64,000 nt of DNA, from positions 451,934-515,933 of the forward strand of contig NZ_KQ954244.1 of assembly GCF_001519075.1 (NCBI RefSeq). The letters run 5' to 3'. A program made the position numbers and the translations under genes. Shown piece after piece: positions 7,541-17,304 of the stretch. The notes under the pieces are model-generated. The model saw nothing but the letters and a program-made list of their open reading frames with translations, did not search any database and had not been told where the DNA came from. The stretch comes from Novosphingobium fuchskuhlense. GTDB taxonomy: Bacteria; Pseudomonadota; Alphaproteobacteria; Sphingomonadales; Sphingomonadaceae. Each line of letters starts with the position of its first letter. Positions within the stretch are counted from its first letter, which is position 1.

Positions 7541-9337
7541 ATGGAAACCCAACAGAAAATTTTTGACCAGATCGTCGACAGCCTGCGCGAGACAGGCATG
7601 ACTGACGAGCGGGTAATCGAACTAGCCCTTCAGGTGATCGTATGGGAGAAACTCTCCCACGACGGCGCTCTGCCAGAGGAACTTCAGCTTCAACAGAAGT
7701 ATGCGGACAACGCTCAGCGCGGTGCCCATGCGATGTCGAAGCTGGCGGAGCTCGATGGAGTAATTGGCGAAGCATTCGCTACAGCCAATATCAACACCCT
7801 GATTGTGTCCGCCGACAATCTCTTCAATCATCTGCGCCGCGCGATTGAAACGCTCCTTCGCCTTCGTAAGTCGGGCATGTTGGAACAGAGCTGGTCGCTG
7901 GATGTCTTTGAGGGGCTGAATAGCCGGACAGGCAGCTTTGCACTGCCGCCCGAGCTCGCCGAGTTGATGGTTGCGCTTGCGGATGTGCAACCAGAGGAGT
8001 CCGTTTATCTGCCTTGGGATGCCACGGCACAATGCGCAATGCGAGCTTCCCAGCAAGGCTGCGATGCGCTGATCGAGACTCCCATGCGGACTTCGGTCCC
8101 AGCTCTCATAAATCTGCTCATGTCGCGCCAATTCGATGTGATTTATGGCGATCCGATCCGCCAGCCAGGTGCGATTGGAGGTGGTAGGCTTCGCAAATTC
8201 GATTCCGTAATTGCGTTCCCACCTTTTGGTATGCGCTATGATTTTTCTGCGGTTGAGAGTGATCTTTGGGGGCGCTTCCCTGAACGAACCCAGTCGGGTT
8301 CCGTGCTCGCGATCCGCCATGCGCTCGCCCAGTCTAAGGGACGTTGCGTCCTTGCTGTACCTAACTCATTTCTCTTTGGCTCAGGTCCAGAAACAGTCTG
8401 CCGTCAGCAGCTTATCGAGCGAGGGCAGATTTCTGCTGTCATTGCTTTGCCACCGATCCTTCCGCATGCGCCGACATTGCCGTTCTCATTGATGCTGCTC
8501 GATGCCGCTGGTGGGTCGGAATTCATTCGCTTTATCGGTGCTGATGATGACCGCTTCCGCTCCATGGTGTCGCGGACGCGGGCGAAGCTCACGGATGTTC
8601 AAAGCCTTGCGGCCCAAGCTCTGGTCAGCGAGCCGTCCGATGTCATGCGTATGGTTTCGATCCACGAGGTTCAAGCTAACGACTACAATCTGGAAGTCGG
8701 TCGTTACCTGCTCGATCAGGCCGCTCAGCGCCTTCAGCAACGGCTCCAAACCGCCGAAACCATCGTGCTTGGTGACACGGTAGAGCTGATCCGGTCGCTT
8801 CCTTTGCTCCGCGACGGTGAAGGCCTGAGTGTTCATGAAGTTGGCGCAGCGGACCTGCCGCCCTTCGGTTACATCGAGAGCGCAAGCCGTGAAGTGACTG
8901 TTGAAGGGGGAATTGCAAAGCGCAACGCTCACCAGTTTCTCAGGCCATTCGATGTGGTGCTCATCATCAAGGGTAGCGTCGGCAAGGTTGGCATCGTGCC
9001 TGCCAGCTGCCCGTCTGCCGGAGAAGGCGGCTGGATCGCGAGCCAATCCGCAATCGTGTTGCGGAGCCGGCGGAAAGATCCACTCGAAGCCCACGCTTTG
9101 GCTGTCCAGCTGCGTTCGCCTGTCGGGCAAGAGTTGCTGAAAATGATCACGTCTGGCGCTTCCATTCTCCTCATTCAGGTGCGGGAGCTTCAACAGATGC
9201 GGCTCTTTGCCTTTGACACGGTGACTGCAACTCAAGCGCAGAACGCGATTGCGGCAGAAACTGACATTCAGGCCCAAATTATTGCACTTGGCGAGCATCA
9301 GGCTTCGGTCGCAGCCGACCTGTGGACCCGCGTCTAA
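7541..9337 (+). CDS. Degenerate HsdM-HsdS-like fusion protein
   Basis: 598 residues. Residues about 100-330 resemble the N6-adenine methylase core of type I HsdM, but the key motifs are altered. The SAM-binding 'DPxCGTGGF' position reads YLPWDATAQCAMRA, and motif IV (N/D)PPF reads AFPPFG, so catalysis is unlikely. Residues about 400-590 resemble an HsdS target-recognition domain: a partial 'LRPFDVVLIIKGSVGKVGIV' pattern and an 'SQSAIVLR' strand, ending in a helix. It lies four bases after the DUF4258-type gene and 75 bases before hsdR, all co-directional. It could be a DNA-binding pseudo-methylase that competes with or regulates the true system. The alternative is an active but divergent methylase. 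Confidence 0.7.
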   Translation: METQQKIFDQIVDSLRETGMTDERVIELALQVIVWEKLSHDGALPEELQLQQKYADNAQRGAHAMSKLAELDGVIGEAFATANINTLIVSADNLFNHLRRAIETLLRLRKSGMLEQSWSLDVFEGLNSRTGSFALPPELAELMVALADVQPEESVYLPWDATAQCAMRASQQGCDALIETPMRTSVPALINLLMSRQFDVIYGDPIRQPGAIGGGRLRKFDSVIAFPPFGMRYDFSAVESDLWGRFPERTQSGSVLAIRHALAQSKGRCVLAVPNSFLFGSGPETVCRQQLIERGQISAVIALPPILPHAPTLPFSLMLLDAAGGSEFIRFIGADDDRFRSMVSRTRAKLTDVQSLAAQALVSEPSDVMRMVSIHEVQANDYNLEVGRYLLDQAAQRLQQRLQTAETIVLGDTVELIRSLPLLRDGEGLSVHEVGAADLPPFGYIESASREVTVEGGIAKRNAHQFLRPFDVVLIIKGSVGKVGIVPASCPSAGEGGWIASQSAIVLRSRRKDPLEAHALAVQLRSPVGQELLKMITSGASILLIQVRELQQMRLFAFDTVTATQAQNAIAAETDIQAQIIALGEHQASVAADLWTRV

Positions 9338-9359
9338 CTCGCACTCGCACTTAATCATC

Positions 9360-9372
9360 TTGAGATACTCAA
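9360..9372. promoter_or_regulatory. Island palindrome, copy 3
   Basis: TTGAG-ATA-CTCAA inside CATCTTGAGNNNCTCAATG. It lies between the M-S-like gene and hsdR, 40 bases before the hsdR ATG, and could control restriction subunit expression separately. Confidence 0.55.
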
Positions 9373-9412
9373 TGTGCTTGACCCAGTGCGCTGCGAGAAG
9401 GACAACTTGAAA

Positions 9413-11869
9413 ATGGACAAGAAGGCCCTATCCGAGCGCGATATCTGCACAAAGTTCATCACCCCTGCCGTAAAGAAGGCGGGCTGGGATGAAATGACCC
9501 AGATCAGGGAGGAAGTAAGCTTCACCAAGGGCCGCATTATCGTGCGCGGCAAGATGGTCAGCCGTGGCCAAGGCAAGCGAGCCGACTACATACTCTACTA
9601 TAAGCCGAACATTCCCCTCGCGATTATCGAAGCCAAGGACAACACGCAGGCCATTGGCGCAGGTATGCAGCAGGCACTGGAATACGCCGAAACCCTCGAC
9701 ATCCCGTTTGTCTTCGCCTCGAATGGCGACGGCTTCGTGTTTCACGACCGGACCGGCAATGCGGCCAATGTCGAAACGACGCTGAGCCTCGATAACTTTC
9801 CATCACCGGATGAGCTTTGGCGGCGATATGCTGAAGCCAAAGGGCTGACTGCCGAGGCGGAAGAGATCGTCCTTGAAGACTATTACGACGACGGCAGCGG
9901 CAAGACCCCGCGCTACTATCAGGTCAATGCCGTCAACGCTGCCATGGAAGCCATAGCCAAGGGGCAGAACCGCATCCTGCTCGTCATGGCCACGGGCACG
10001 GGCAAAACCTACACCTCGTTCCAGATCATCTGGCGGCTGTGGAAGGGTGGGCACAAGAAGCGCATCCTGTTCCTCGCCGACCGGAACGTGCTGGTCGATC
10101 AGACGATGGTCAACGACTTCCGACCCTTTGGCCCCGCCATGGCCAAGCTGTCCGCTAACGCCAAAACCATTGAACGCGATGATGGCAGCAAGATTGAGCT
10201 GCCCACTGCCGTGGATAAAAAGCGCCGCGTGGATACAGCCTACGAGGTCTATCTTGGGCTGTATCAATCCCTGACCGGCCCTGAGGAACGGCAGAAGCTC
10301 TACAAGGAGTTCTCGCCCGGTTTCTTCGATCTTATTGTGATCGACGAATGCCATCGTGGCAGTGCCAGTGAGGACAGCGCATGGCGGGAAATCTTGGAGC
10401 ATTTCTCGGAAGCAACGCAGATCGGTCTCACGGCCACGCCCAAGGAAACCGAGTACGCCTCCAACATCGCCTATTTCAACGAGCCGGTTTATTCGTACAC
10501 GCTGAAACAGGGCATTCGCGACGGCTTCCTCGCTCCCTACAAGGTTATCAAGGTCCACATCGACCGCGACGTTGAAGGCTATCGCCCCGAGAAAGGGCAG
10601 GTGGATCGCGACGGGAACGAGATCGAAGATCGCATCTACAATGCCAAGGACTTCGACCGAAATCTGGTTCTCGACGACCGCACCAAGCTCGTCGCCAAGA
10701 AGGTCACTGAGTTCCTCAAGGAAAGCGGCGACCGCTACCAGAAGACCATCATCTTCTGCGTCGATCAGGAACATGCTGCCCGGATGCGGCAGGCGTTGAT
10801 CAACGAGAACGCCGATCTTGTTGCCGAGAACCACCGCTACGTCATGCGCATCACCGGCAATGACAAGGAAGGTTTGGATCAGCTCGGCAACTTCATCGAT
10901 CCCGAAGTGCGCTACCCCGTGCTCGTCACCACCTCCCGGCTGCTTTCAACCGGGGTGGATGCTCAGACTTGCCGGCTAATCGTGCTGGACCGCGAAGTGG
11001 GTTCGATGACCGAGTTCAAGCAGATCGTCGGTCGTGGCACCCGTGTCCATGAGGACACCCAAAAGTTCTTCTTCACGCTCATGGATTTCCGAGGCGCGAC
11101 AAATCACTTTGCTGACCCAGACTTCGATGGCGAGCCGGTCCAAATCTACTCACCTGGCCCGGACCAACCGATGGTGCCACCTGACCCCCCGGAAGGTGGT
11201 GACGAACCGCAAGGCGGCGAAGGCATCGACGGAGCGGATGGCGGCGAGACCGTTCTCATCAACCCGCTTACAGCGCCGGGTTCAGGGGCGCCCTCTGATG
11301 GGTCTCGCAAGATCTACGTCGATGGTGTTCCGGTCGTCATCGTCGCTGAGCGGATCGAGTACCTCGACGAGAACGGCAAGCTGGTCACGGAAAGCCTGCG
11401 CGACTTCACAAAGAAGGCACTCCGCAAGCACTTCGCTAGCCTCGATGAGTTCCTCAAGCGCTGGAATGATACCGATCGCAAGCAGGCAATCGTTGATGAG
11501 CTGGCTGCCGAAGGCCTGTCGCTAGACGTGATCGCGGAAGAGCTGGGCAAAGACCTCGATCCCTTCGATCTCGTTTGCCACATCGCCTTTGATCGCAAGC
11601 CGTTGACCCGACAGGAACGGGCCGAGCAGGTCAAGAAGCGCGACATTTTCGGCAAGTATGGCGATCAGGCGCGGTCCGTGCTCGATGCCTTGCTCACCAA
11701 GTATGCCGACGAAGGCATGCTCAACCTCGACGATACCAATGTGCTGCGCATTCCGCCGTTGAATACGCTCGGCACTCCCATGCAACTCATCAAAGCCTTT
11801 GGGGGCAAGGCTGGCTTTGAAGATGCCGTCCATGCCCTTCAGAACGAACTTTATCAGGAAGTCGCATAA
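9413..11869 (+). CDS. hsdR: Type I restriction enzyme, R subunit
   Basis: 818 residues from the ATG at 9413; an upstream GTG at 9374 is possible but overlaps the palindrome region. The translocating and cleaving subunit of a type I restriction enzyme. The N-terminal PD-(D/E)xK nuclease shows ADYILYY...LAIIEAKD. The SF2 motor has Walker A MATGTGKT, a DECH box (VIDECHRG), a motif III-like GLTATP, and motif VI-like QIVGRGTRVHE. A Gly/Pro/Asp-rich linker (about 590-630) leads to an EcoEI-type C-terminal domain that would bind the methylase. It heads the hsdRMS operon: hsdM starts three bases after its stop. All key motifs look intact. Confidence 0.95.
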   Translation: MDKKALSERDICTKFITPAVKKAGWDEMTQIREEVSFTKGRIIVRGKMVSRGQGKRADYILYYKPNIPLAIIEAKDNTQAIGAGMQQALEYAETLDIPFVFASNGDGFVFHDRTGNAANVETTLSLDNFPSPDELWRRYAEAKGLTAEAEEIVLEDYYDDGSGKTPRYYQVNAVNAAMEAIAKGQNRILLVMATGTGKTYTSFQIIWRLWKGGHKKRILFLADRNVLVDQTMVNDFRPFGPAMAKLSANAKTIERDDGSKIELPTAVDKKRRVDTAYEVYLGLYQSLTGPEERQKLYKEFSPGFFDLIVIDECHRGSASEDSAWREILEHFSEATQIGLTATPKETEYASNIAYFNEPVYSYTLKQGIRDGFLAPYKVIKVHIDRDVEGYRPEKGQVDRDGNEIEDRIYNAKDFDRNLVLDDRTKLVAKKVTEFLKESGDRYQKTIIFCVDQEHAARMRQALINENADLVAENHRYVMRITGNDKEGLDQLGNFIDPEVRYPVLVTTSRLLSTGVDAQTCRLIVLDREVGSMTEFKQIVGRGTRVHEDTQKFFFTLMDFRGATNHFADPDFDGEPVQIYSPGPDQPMVPPDPPEGGDEPQGGEGIDGADGGETVLINPLTAPGSGAPSDGSRKIYVDGVPVVIVAERIEYLDENGKLVTESLRDFTKKALRKHFASLDEFLKRWNDTDRKQAIVDELAAEGLSLDVIAEELGKDLDPFDLVCHIAFDRKPLTRQERAEQVKKRDIFGKYGDQARSVLDALLTKYADEGMLNLDDTNVLRIPPLNTLGTPMQLIKAFGGKAGFEDAVHALQNELYQEVA

Positions 11870-11872
11870 CCT

Positions 11873-13330
11873 ATGTCAGTGAGCACTCTCGTCAAATCTA
11901 TCCAAAAAATCATGCGGAAGGACGATGGCGTCGATGGCGACGCTCAGCGCATCAGTCAGCTGTGCTGGTTGTTTTTCCTGAAAATCATCGATGATCAGGA
12001 CCAAGATTTCGAGCTCACCCGCGAAGGATATCAGTCGCCTGTGCCCGATCGGTTCCAGTGGCGGAATTGGGCTGCTGATCCTGAAGGTCTGACAGGTGAG
12101 GCTCTAATCCGGTTCGTGAATGACGAACTGTTCCCGGCAATGAAAGCACTGCCGGTGATCGGTGAGGGCCTCAACCGTAAGCGGGTCGTACGTAGCGTAT
12201 TTGAAGACACCTACAATTTTATGAAATCAGGTCAGGTCCTGCGTCAGGTCATAAACAAAATCAATGATATAGACTTCAATAACCTGACCGAGCGTCAGCA
12301 CTTTGGCGATGTGTATGAGCATCTGCTCAACGACCTGCAATCCGCTGGCAATGCCGGGGAATATTACACACCTCGCGCCGTCACCGCGTTCATGGTGGAT
12401 CGCATTGACCCTAAGCCCGGCGAGATCATCTTCGATCCATCTTGTGGCACGGGCGGTTTCCTAACCTGCGCAATGAAGCACATGCGAGATCGCTATGTGA
12501 AACGGCCCGAGGATGAGAAACTGATGCAGGCGTCATTCCGGGCAGTGGAAAAGAAGCCGCTGCCGCACATGCTCTGCGTTACCAACATGCTGTTGCACGA
12601 CATTGAAGACCCCAGTTTCGTGCGTCACGATAACACGCTTGCCCGCCCTTACATCAGTTGGGGGCAGCAAGACCGTGTAGATGTCATCCTTACAAACCCC
12701 CCGTTCGGCGGGCAGGAAGAGGACGGCATCGAGAGCAACTTTCCGGCACATTTCCGCACTCGTGAAACTGCAGACCTGTTCCTCGCGCTGTTCATCCGCC
12801 TTCTTCGGTCTGGCGGTGTGGCGGCAGTGGTGCTCCCCGACGGCACCCTGTTTGGCGAAGGGGTGAAGACCCGGCTCAAGGAGCAGCTGCTTGAAGAGTG
12901 CAATCTCCACACCATCGTTCGCCTGCCCAACAGCGTGTTCAAGCCCTATGCCTCTATCGGCACCAATCTGCTGTTCTTCGAGAAGGGCGAGCCGACCAAG
13001 GACATCTGGTACTACGAGCATCAGGTGCCGGAGGGGCAGAAGGCCTACTCCATGACCAAGCCGATCCGGTTTGAGCATTTCCAGAACTGCATCGACTGGT
13101 GGGGCGGCGCAGCTCGTGCAGGGCGCGAGGAAGGCCCGCAGGCTTGGAAGGTCAGCATCGACGAGGTCAAGGCTCGCGGCTTTAACCTCGACATCAAGAA
13201 CCCGCACAGCGTCGAAGCTGATCACGGTGATCCGGCGGAACTGCTTGAGGCACTCAATCGGTCGGAGGCGAAAACGGCAGAGCTGCGCGATCAGCTGAAA
13301 GCCATTCTGGCTGAGGCGCTTGCACGATGA
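11873..13330 (+). CDS. hsdM: Type I modification methylase, M subunit
   Basis: 485 residues. It transfers methyl from S-adenosylmethionine to adenine N6 in the recognition site and forms the M2S core with HsdS. The N-terminal HsdM helical domain ('LCWLFFLKIIDDQD') precedes the methylase core with DPSCGTGGF (SAM binding) and NPPFGG (catalytic NPPF), both intact. The C-terminus ends in a coiled helix. The stop overlaps the hsdS start by four bases (ATGA), implying translational coupling. Confidence 0.96.
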   Translation: MSVSTLVKSIQKIMRKDDGVDGDAQRISQLCWLFFLKIIDDQDQDFELTREGYQSPVPDRFQWRNWAADPEGLTGEALIRFVNDELFPAMKALPVIGEGLNRKRVVRSVFEDTYNFMKSGQVLRQVINKINDIDFNNLTERQHFGDVYEHLLNDLQSAGNAGEYYTPRAVTAFMVDRIDPKPGEIIFDPSCGTGGFLTCAMKHMRDRYVKRPEDEKLMQASFRAVEKKPLPHMLCVTNMLLHDIEDPSFVRHDNTLARPYISWGQQDRVDVILTNPPFGGQEEDGIESNFPAHFRTRETADLFLALFIRLLRSGGVAAVVLPDGTLFGEGVKTRLKEQLLEECNLHTIVRLPNSVFKPYASIGTNLLFFEKGEPTKDIWYYEHQVPEGQKAYSMTKPIRFEHFQNCIDWWGGAARAGREEGPQAWKVSIDEVKARGFNLDIKNPHSVEADHGDPAELLEALNRSEAKTAELRDQLKAILAEALAR

Positions 13331-14985
13331 ATGCTGCGCTATTGCTGGAACACTATCAGCACATTGCTGAAGCGCCTGATGCCATTGCGCGGCTGCGCCG
13401 GTTCATTCTGGACCTCGCCGTGCGTGGGAAGCTGGTTGAGCAGGACCCGAACGACGAGCCTGCTTCTGAGCTGCTAAAGCGGAGCCAAAAAAGGGCGCTG
13501 ACCGGGCGCAAAGCGGCCATGCAAGATGTGATGGCTGAGGCGCCCTATGACCTGCCTTCATCATGGAGTTGGGTGCCTGTCAGTGCCGCATTCCAATATG
13601 ATGCTGGGCGTAAGGTGGAACCGAAAGCATTGCGATCCGACGCTTGGCTTCTCGAACTTGAGGATATTGAGAAGGACACAGGCCGATTGCTTAACCGGTC
13701 ACTGGTCTCCGAACGTTCACCTCAAAGCACAAAGTCTGAGTTCACGGCTGGCGACATTCTGTATGGGAAGCTGCGCCCCTATCTGAACAAAGTAATCGTT
13801 GCCGGTGAAGGGGGCTATTCGACAACCGAGATCGTCGCCCTGCGCCCTCTCGTGGATGCATATGCACCATATTGCGCATTGGCCTTTCGCCGCCCCGATT
13901 ATGTCGACTACGTATCGCGGCTTGGGCAAGGCACAAAGATGCCTCGATTGCGCACTGAAGATGCGTTGATCTCACCATTCCCCCTCCCGCCCCTTGCTGA
14001 ACAGCATCGCATCGTCGCTAAAGTCGATGAACTTATGTCACTGTGCGACCAGCTTGAGGCAGCGCGGGCAGAGCGCGAAACGGGCCGTGACAAGCTCACG
14101 CTGTCCACCTTGGCCAAGCTCAACCAACCCGACCCCGAAACCTTCGCCGCCGATGCTAGCTTTGCGCTCGAACATCTTGAGCCACTCACGAAACGCACCG
14201 ATCAGATCAAGCAGCTCAGGCAGACGATCCTGAACCTTGCTGTGCGGGGAAAACTGGTGGCGCGGGTTGCTGGAGAAGGTAGTGTCAGTGAGCTGCTTGA
14301 CAGCCTGCGCGATATTGGTCCTTTGCAAGGACGTGGACGTCGCGCCCCTTCCGGTGGGCGGCTTGAGACATCTGAGTTTTATCTGGATATTCCCCCTCAT
14401 TGGAGCTGGGCTCGTATCCATGAGCTTGGCATTACACAAACCGGCACTAGCCCCAGCTCCTCAAACGCTGACTTGTTCGGGAATTTCATCCCGTTCGTTA
14501 AACCGGGCGATCTCGACGGGGCATCAATTTCGTACGATGGCCCCGGACTATCTGAAGAAGGCGTCGGTCATTCTCGTCTTGCACCAGCTGGCACCGTGAT
14601 GATGGTTTGCATTGGTGCGACACTGGGAAAAGTGAATGTCACTGACAGGGACGTCTGCTTCAATCAACAAATCAACTCTGTCACCCCGCATGTTCGAGAC
14701 ATTGCACGTTTTCTGGCCATCGCGTTCAAGGCCTCAGGTTTCCAGAGCTTGGCTTGGAGCAAAGCCGGGACGGGCACATTGCCCATCATTAGCAAAGGCA
14801 AGTGGGAGGTCTTGCCGGTTCCCCTCCCGCCGTTAGCGGAGCAGCATCGCATCGTGGCCAAGGTCGATGAGTTGATGGCACTGTGCGATCAGCTTGAAGC
14901 CAGCCTCACCGAAGGCGAGCAGACCCGCTCCAAACTGTTAGAAGCGGTGCTGCATGAGGCTTTGGAGCCGGGCTTGGCCGCATAA
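13327..14985 (+). CDS. hsdS: Type I specificity subunit
   Basis: 552 residues, long for HsdS. It determines the bipartite DNA target of the M and R subunits. Two target-recognition domains are visible, opening with LPSSWSWVPV (about residue 75) and IPPHWSWARI (about 355). Each is followed by the conserved helix start PLPPLAEQHRIVAKVDELM, the paired repeats that set the spacer. The two repeats are nearly identical at protein level, as is usual. It overlaps hsdM and is followed after about 40 bases by the ATPase gene. The recognition sequence cannot be read from the gene. Confidence 0.95.
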   Translation: MNAALLLEHYQHIAEAPDAIARLRRFILDLAVRGKLVEQDPNDEPASELLKRSQKRALTGRKAAMQDVMAEAPYDLPSSWSWVPVSAAFQYDAGRKVEPKALRSDAWLLELEDIEKDTGRLLNRSLVSERSPQSTKSEFTAGDILYGKLRPYLNKVIVAGEGGYSTTEIVALRPLVDAYAPYCALAFRRPDYVDYVSRLGQGTKMPRLRTEDALISPFPLPPLAEQHRIVAKVDELMSLCDQLEAARAERETGRDKLTLSTLAKLNQPDPETFAADASFALEHLEPLTKRTDQIKQLRQTILNLAVRGKLVARVAGEGSVSELLDSLRDIGPLQGRGRRAPSGGRLETSEFYLDIPPHWSWARIHELGITQTGTSPSSSNADLFGNFIPFVKPGDLDGASISYDGPGLSEEGVGHSRLAPAGTVMMVCIGATLGKVNVTDRDVCFNQQINSVTPHVRDIARFLAIAFKASGFQSLAWSKAGTGTLPIISKGKWEVLPVPLPPLAEQHRIVAKVDELMALCDQLEASLTEGEQTRSKLLEAVLHEALEPGLAA

Positions 14986-15026
14986 ACCGATGTTAGTTTT
15001 CACTATCGAGGCAGAAAGGATTGACT

Positions 15027-16790
15027 GTGATCCATAAGGTTTCGGTACAAAATTTTAAGAAATTTAAGGCGGCAAGTTTCGAATTGCGCCCAGCTGGGTT
15101 GTCATTTTTGGCCGGTGGGAACAACTCTGGTAAATCAACTTTTCTGCAAGCGTTGGCGGTCTGGGATTTTTGCCGCACGGTACTCGAAATGGAGCGTGGT
15201 CTCGAAAGCTTGCTTCCAGGATACACTCGGCAAGGTTTGGGCCTATCTGATGATGAGTTCTCGCCTATCTCTTTGCCAAGCCTCAAGCACCTTTGGACTA
15301 ATCTAAAGACTATCGAGCCCGGCGCTAGAGATGGCTATTCTCTGGAAGTCCGATGCGACTGGGTGGATGCCGCTGGGGTAAACAAGCATCTAGCTTTAGC
15401 TCTCGCGTTAGCAAACGATCGTCTATTTTTGAGAGCATCTAGCTCAAACCTTGCCGAAGGTGATCTGCTTCCGCCGCTTGCTTATCTCCCCCCATTTGCG
15501 GGAATTAGCAGCAGGGAAAATCGGATGTCTGGGGCAGAGCGTCGGGCGATGACCGGCCGCGGTCTTGCCGGAGGTGTGATCCGCAACATACTGCACGATC
15601 TGCACCGAGACAATGAGCGCAAGCGAGCCAAGCTCAAAGAGGGAAGGACAAAGATCAAGGGATCGGACTTGGAAAAACTCCGGTCTGAAGACCCGTGGGA
15701 AGTGCTACAAACCACCTTGGCTGAAGTCTTTGGCCTGCAACTTGAAGTTGCCCCTTTCAACGATCTATATCACACGTATATCAAAGTGAACACGATCAAA
15801 GGTAAGTTGGAAGGCAGAAAATTTGTACGCCATAGCGGTTTCAGGCCGCGAGATTTAATGGCCGAAGGCAGCGGCTTTCTGCAGTGGCTGAGTGTTTATG
15901 CGCTGGCAGTATCGCCTGAAGTTTGCACCTTGCTGCTCGACGAGCCTGATGCTCACCTCCATCCGTCTCTACAATCGCAGCTGGTCGAAAAGCTTGAAGC
16001 CATTGGGCAACGGCTCCATAAGCAAGTGCTTCTTGCGACGCACAGCACGGAAATTTTGCGGGGTGCCGACCACCTTCAGGTGATGCATTTTTCGGGATTG
16101 GGCGCCAAATATCTGCAAGAAGCTGATCAGAAGATTGGGCTTTTTCTCGGTTTGGGCAGTGACTATGCGCCCAAGCTTGATCCTTTGCGTAAGGCGAAGC
16201 GGCTTCTCATAGTGGAGAATCTGAGCGACAGTCGGATGCTGCGCATATGGGCTGAGAGACTTGGACTGGCGTGGCCCAAAAATCTGGTGGAGTGGCCATG
16301 GAATGGAGGTCATGCCGAAAGGAAGCAACTTTTTTTACAACTCCAGTCCGAGATTCCCGAACTTAAGGCATTAAGCTTAAGGGATCGCGATGACATGGAA
16401 TTGAATCATGTCGATCAGGAAACTTTGCGGGACAAGTCCATTCAAGCTCCGCACATAAATATGGTGCTGAGGGTTTGGAGGCGGCGTCATATCGAGAACT
16501 ACGTCTTGTTGCCCGCAGCAATTGCCCGAGCTTCAGGGCGAGATATAGCCGAGATTGAAGCGGCTATTGCTATTCATGCGCTTATAGTCCCGGCAAATTT
16601 TGCTGCAAAGGATGTCGCTCTAGCGATGTTGGATGCCCGAGGCAAAGAGATTACCCAAAAAGGCGCAGGCTCTATGAGGGCTTTATACGGGGTGTCACCA
16701 GAGGATATTGCTAAGGCTATGGAGCCGAATGAGATCCCAGAGGATGTTAAAACCTTGCTGAATCAGATCTCAAACATGTGCGCTGATTGA
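15027..16790 (+). CDS. OLD-like AAA ATPase with probable TOPRIM domain
   Basis: About 587 residues. GTG at 15027 is favoured by AAGGA six bases upstream; a TTG at 15021 is also possible. The N-terminal ABC-type ATPase has Walker A GGNNSGKST and a long insert. The Walker B/signature region is LLLDEPDAHLHPSLQSQL, followed by the switch His in LLATHSTEIL. From about residue 390, LLIVENLSDSRML and SLRDRDDME fit the Glu and DxD motifs of a TOPRIM nuclease, as in OLD family proteins. Accessory ATPases of this type (for example RloA) often sit in type I restriction loci. It follows hsdS closely and was probably acquired with that block. Nuclease activity is inferred. Confidence 0.75.
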   Translation: MIHKVSVQNFKKFKAASFELRPAGLSFLAGGNNSGKSTFLQALAVWDFCRTVLEMERGLESLLPGYTRQGLGLSDDEFSPISLPSLKHLWTNLKTIEPGARDGYSLEVRCDWVDAAGVNKHLALALALANDRLFLRASSSNLAEGDLLPPLAYLPPFAGISSRENRMSGAERRAMTGRGLAGGVIRNILHDLHRDNERKRAKLKEGRTKIKGSDLEKLRSEDPWEVLQTTLAEVFGLQLEVAPFNDLYHTYIKVNTIKGKLEGRKFVRHSGFRPRDLMAEGSGFLQWLSVYALAVSPEVCTLLLDEPDAHLHPSLQSQLVEKLEAIGQRLHKQVLLATHSTEILRGADHLQVMHFSGLGAKYLQEADQKIGLFLGLGSDYAPKLDPLRKAKRLLIVENLSDSRMLRIWAERLGLAWPKNLVEWPWNGGHAERKQLFLQLQSEIPELKALSLRDRDDMELNHVDQETLRDKSIQAPHINMVLRVWRRRHIENYVLLPAAIARASGRDIAEIEAAIAIHALIVPANFAAKDVALAMLDARGKEITQKGAGSMRALYGVSPEDIAKAMEPNEIPEDVKTLLNQISNMCAD

Positions 16791-16792
16791 CG

Positions 16793-17281
16793 TTAAAATG
16801 CGTTGGCCGCGCTCCTGAGCTGCTCATCGGATAGGTGGCAGTAGAGCGCAGTGGTCTGAATGCTGGAATGCCCCATTAAAATCTGGATCGTTGCCATCCC
16901 GATCCCGATTTCATTCTTCCTTGTGGCGAATGTGCGCCGCCCTGCGTGGCTGCTAGTGTCGATGCCTGCTGCGCGGTAAATGGATTTGAGCCTTGTCGAC
17001 AGCGTGACCGTGCACATGTGTTTGCCCGTTCGCGAGCTGGCGATCAGGGGCCCTGAATCGGTCAGTTTTTGTGAGTTACTCAAGAAGTTGGTCAAAACCC
17101 GGCGCAGCTCGTCACCGACAAACACACGACGAGAGCGATTGCCCTTGGTCTGGTGCTTGGCAAGGTGAATGACCTCAACCGCTCTGCCGTACAAGCCTCT
17201 GACATCACCGATCTTGAGCGCGGCGATCTCTCCCACCCGCATGAAGACCTTGCTGGCATAGCAAAATCGTTCCTGCGTCAT
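16793..17281 (-). pseudogene. N-terminally truncated small tyrosine recombinase
   Basis: 162 codons. From its MRVGEIAALKIGDVRG segment to the C-terminus it is closely similar to the intact recombinase at 27379-27945, including HAGRR, GHSSIQTT and the final Tyr. The first 50 or so residues of the intact copy are missing and replaced by 13 unrelated ones, and there is no good start site. All catalytic residues remain, but loss of the N-terminal helices probably inactivates it. Its stop lies two bases from the convergent ATPase stop. It marks the left edge of defence block 2 as a direct repeat of the right-hand copy. Confidence 0.8.
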
Positions 17282-17304
17282 GCCACCTTTTTGTGTCGGG
17301 GCGC

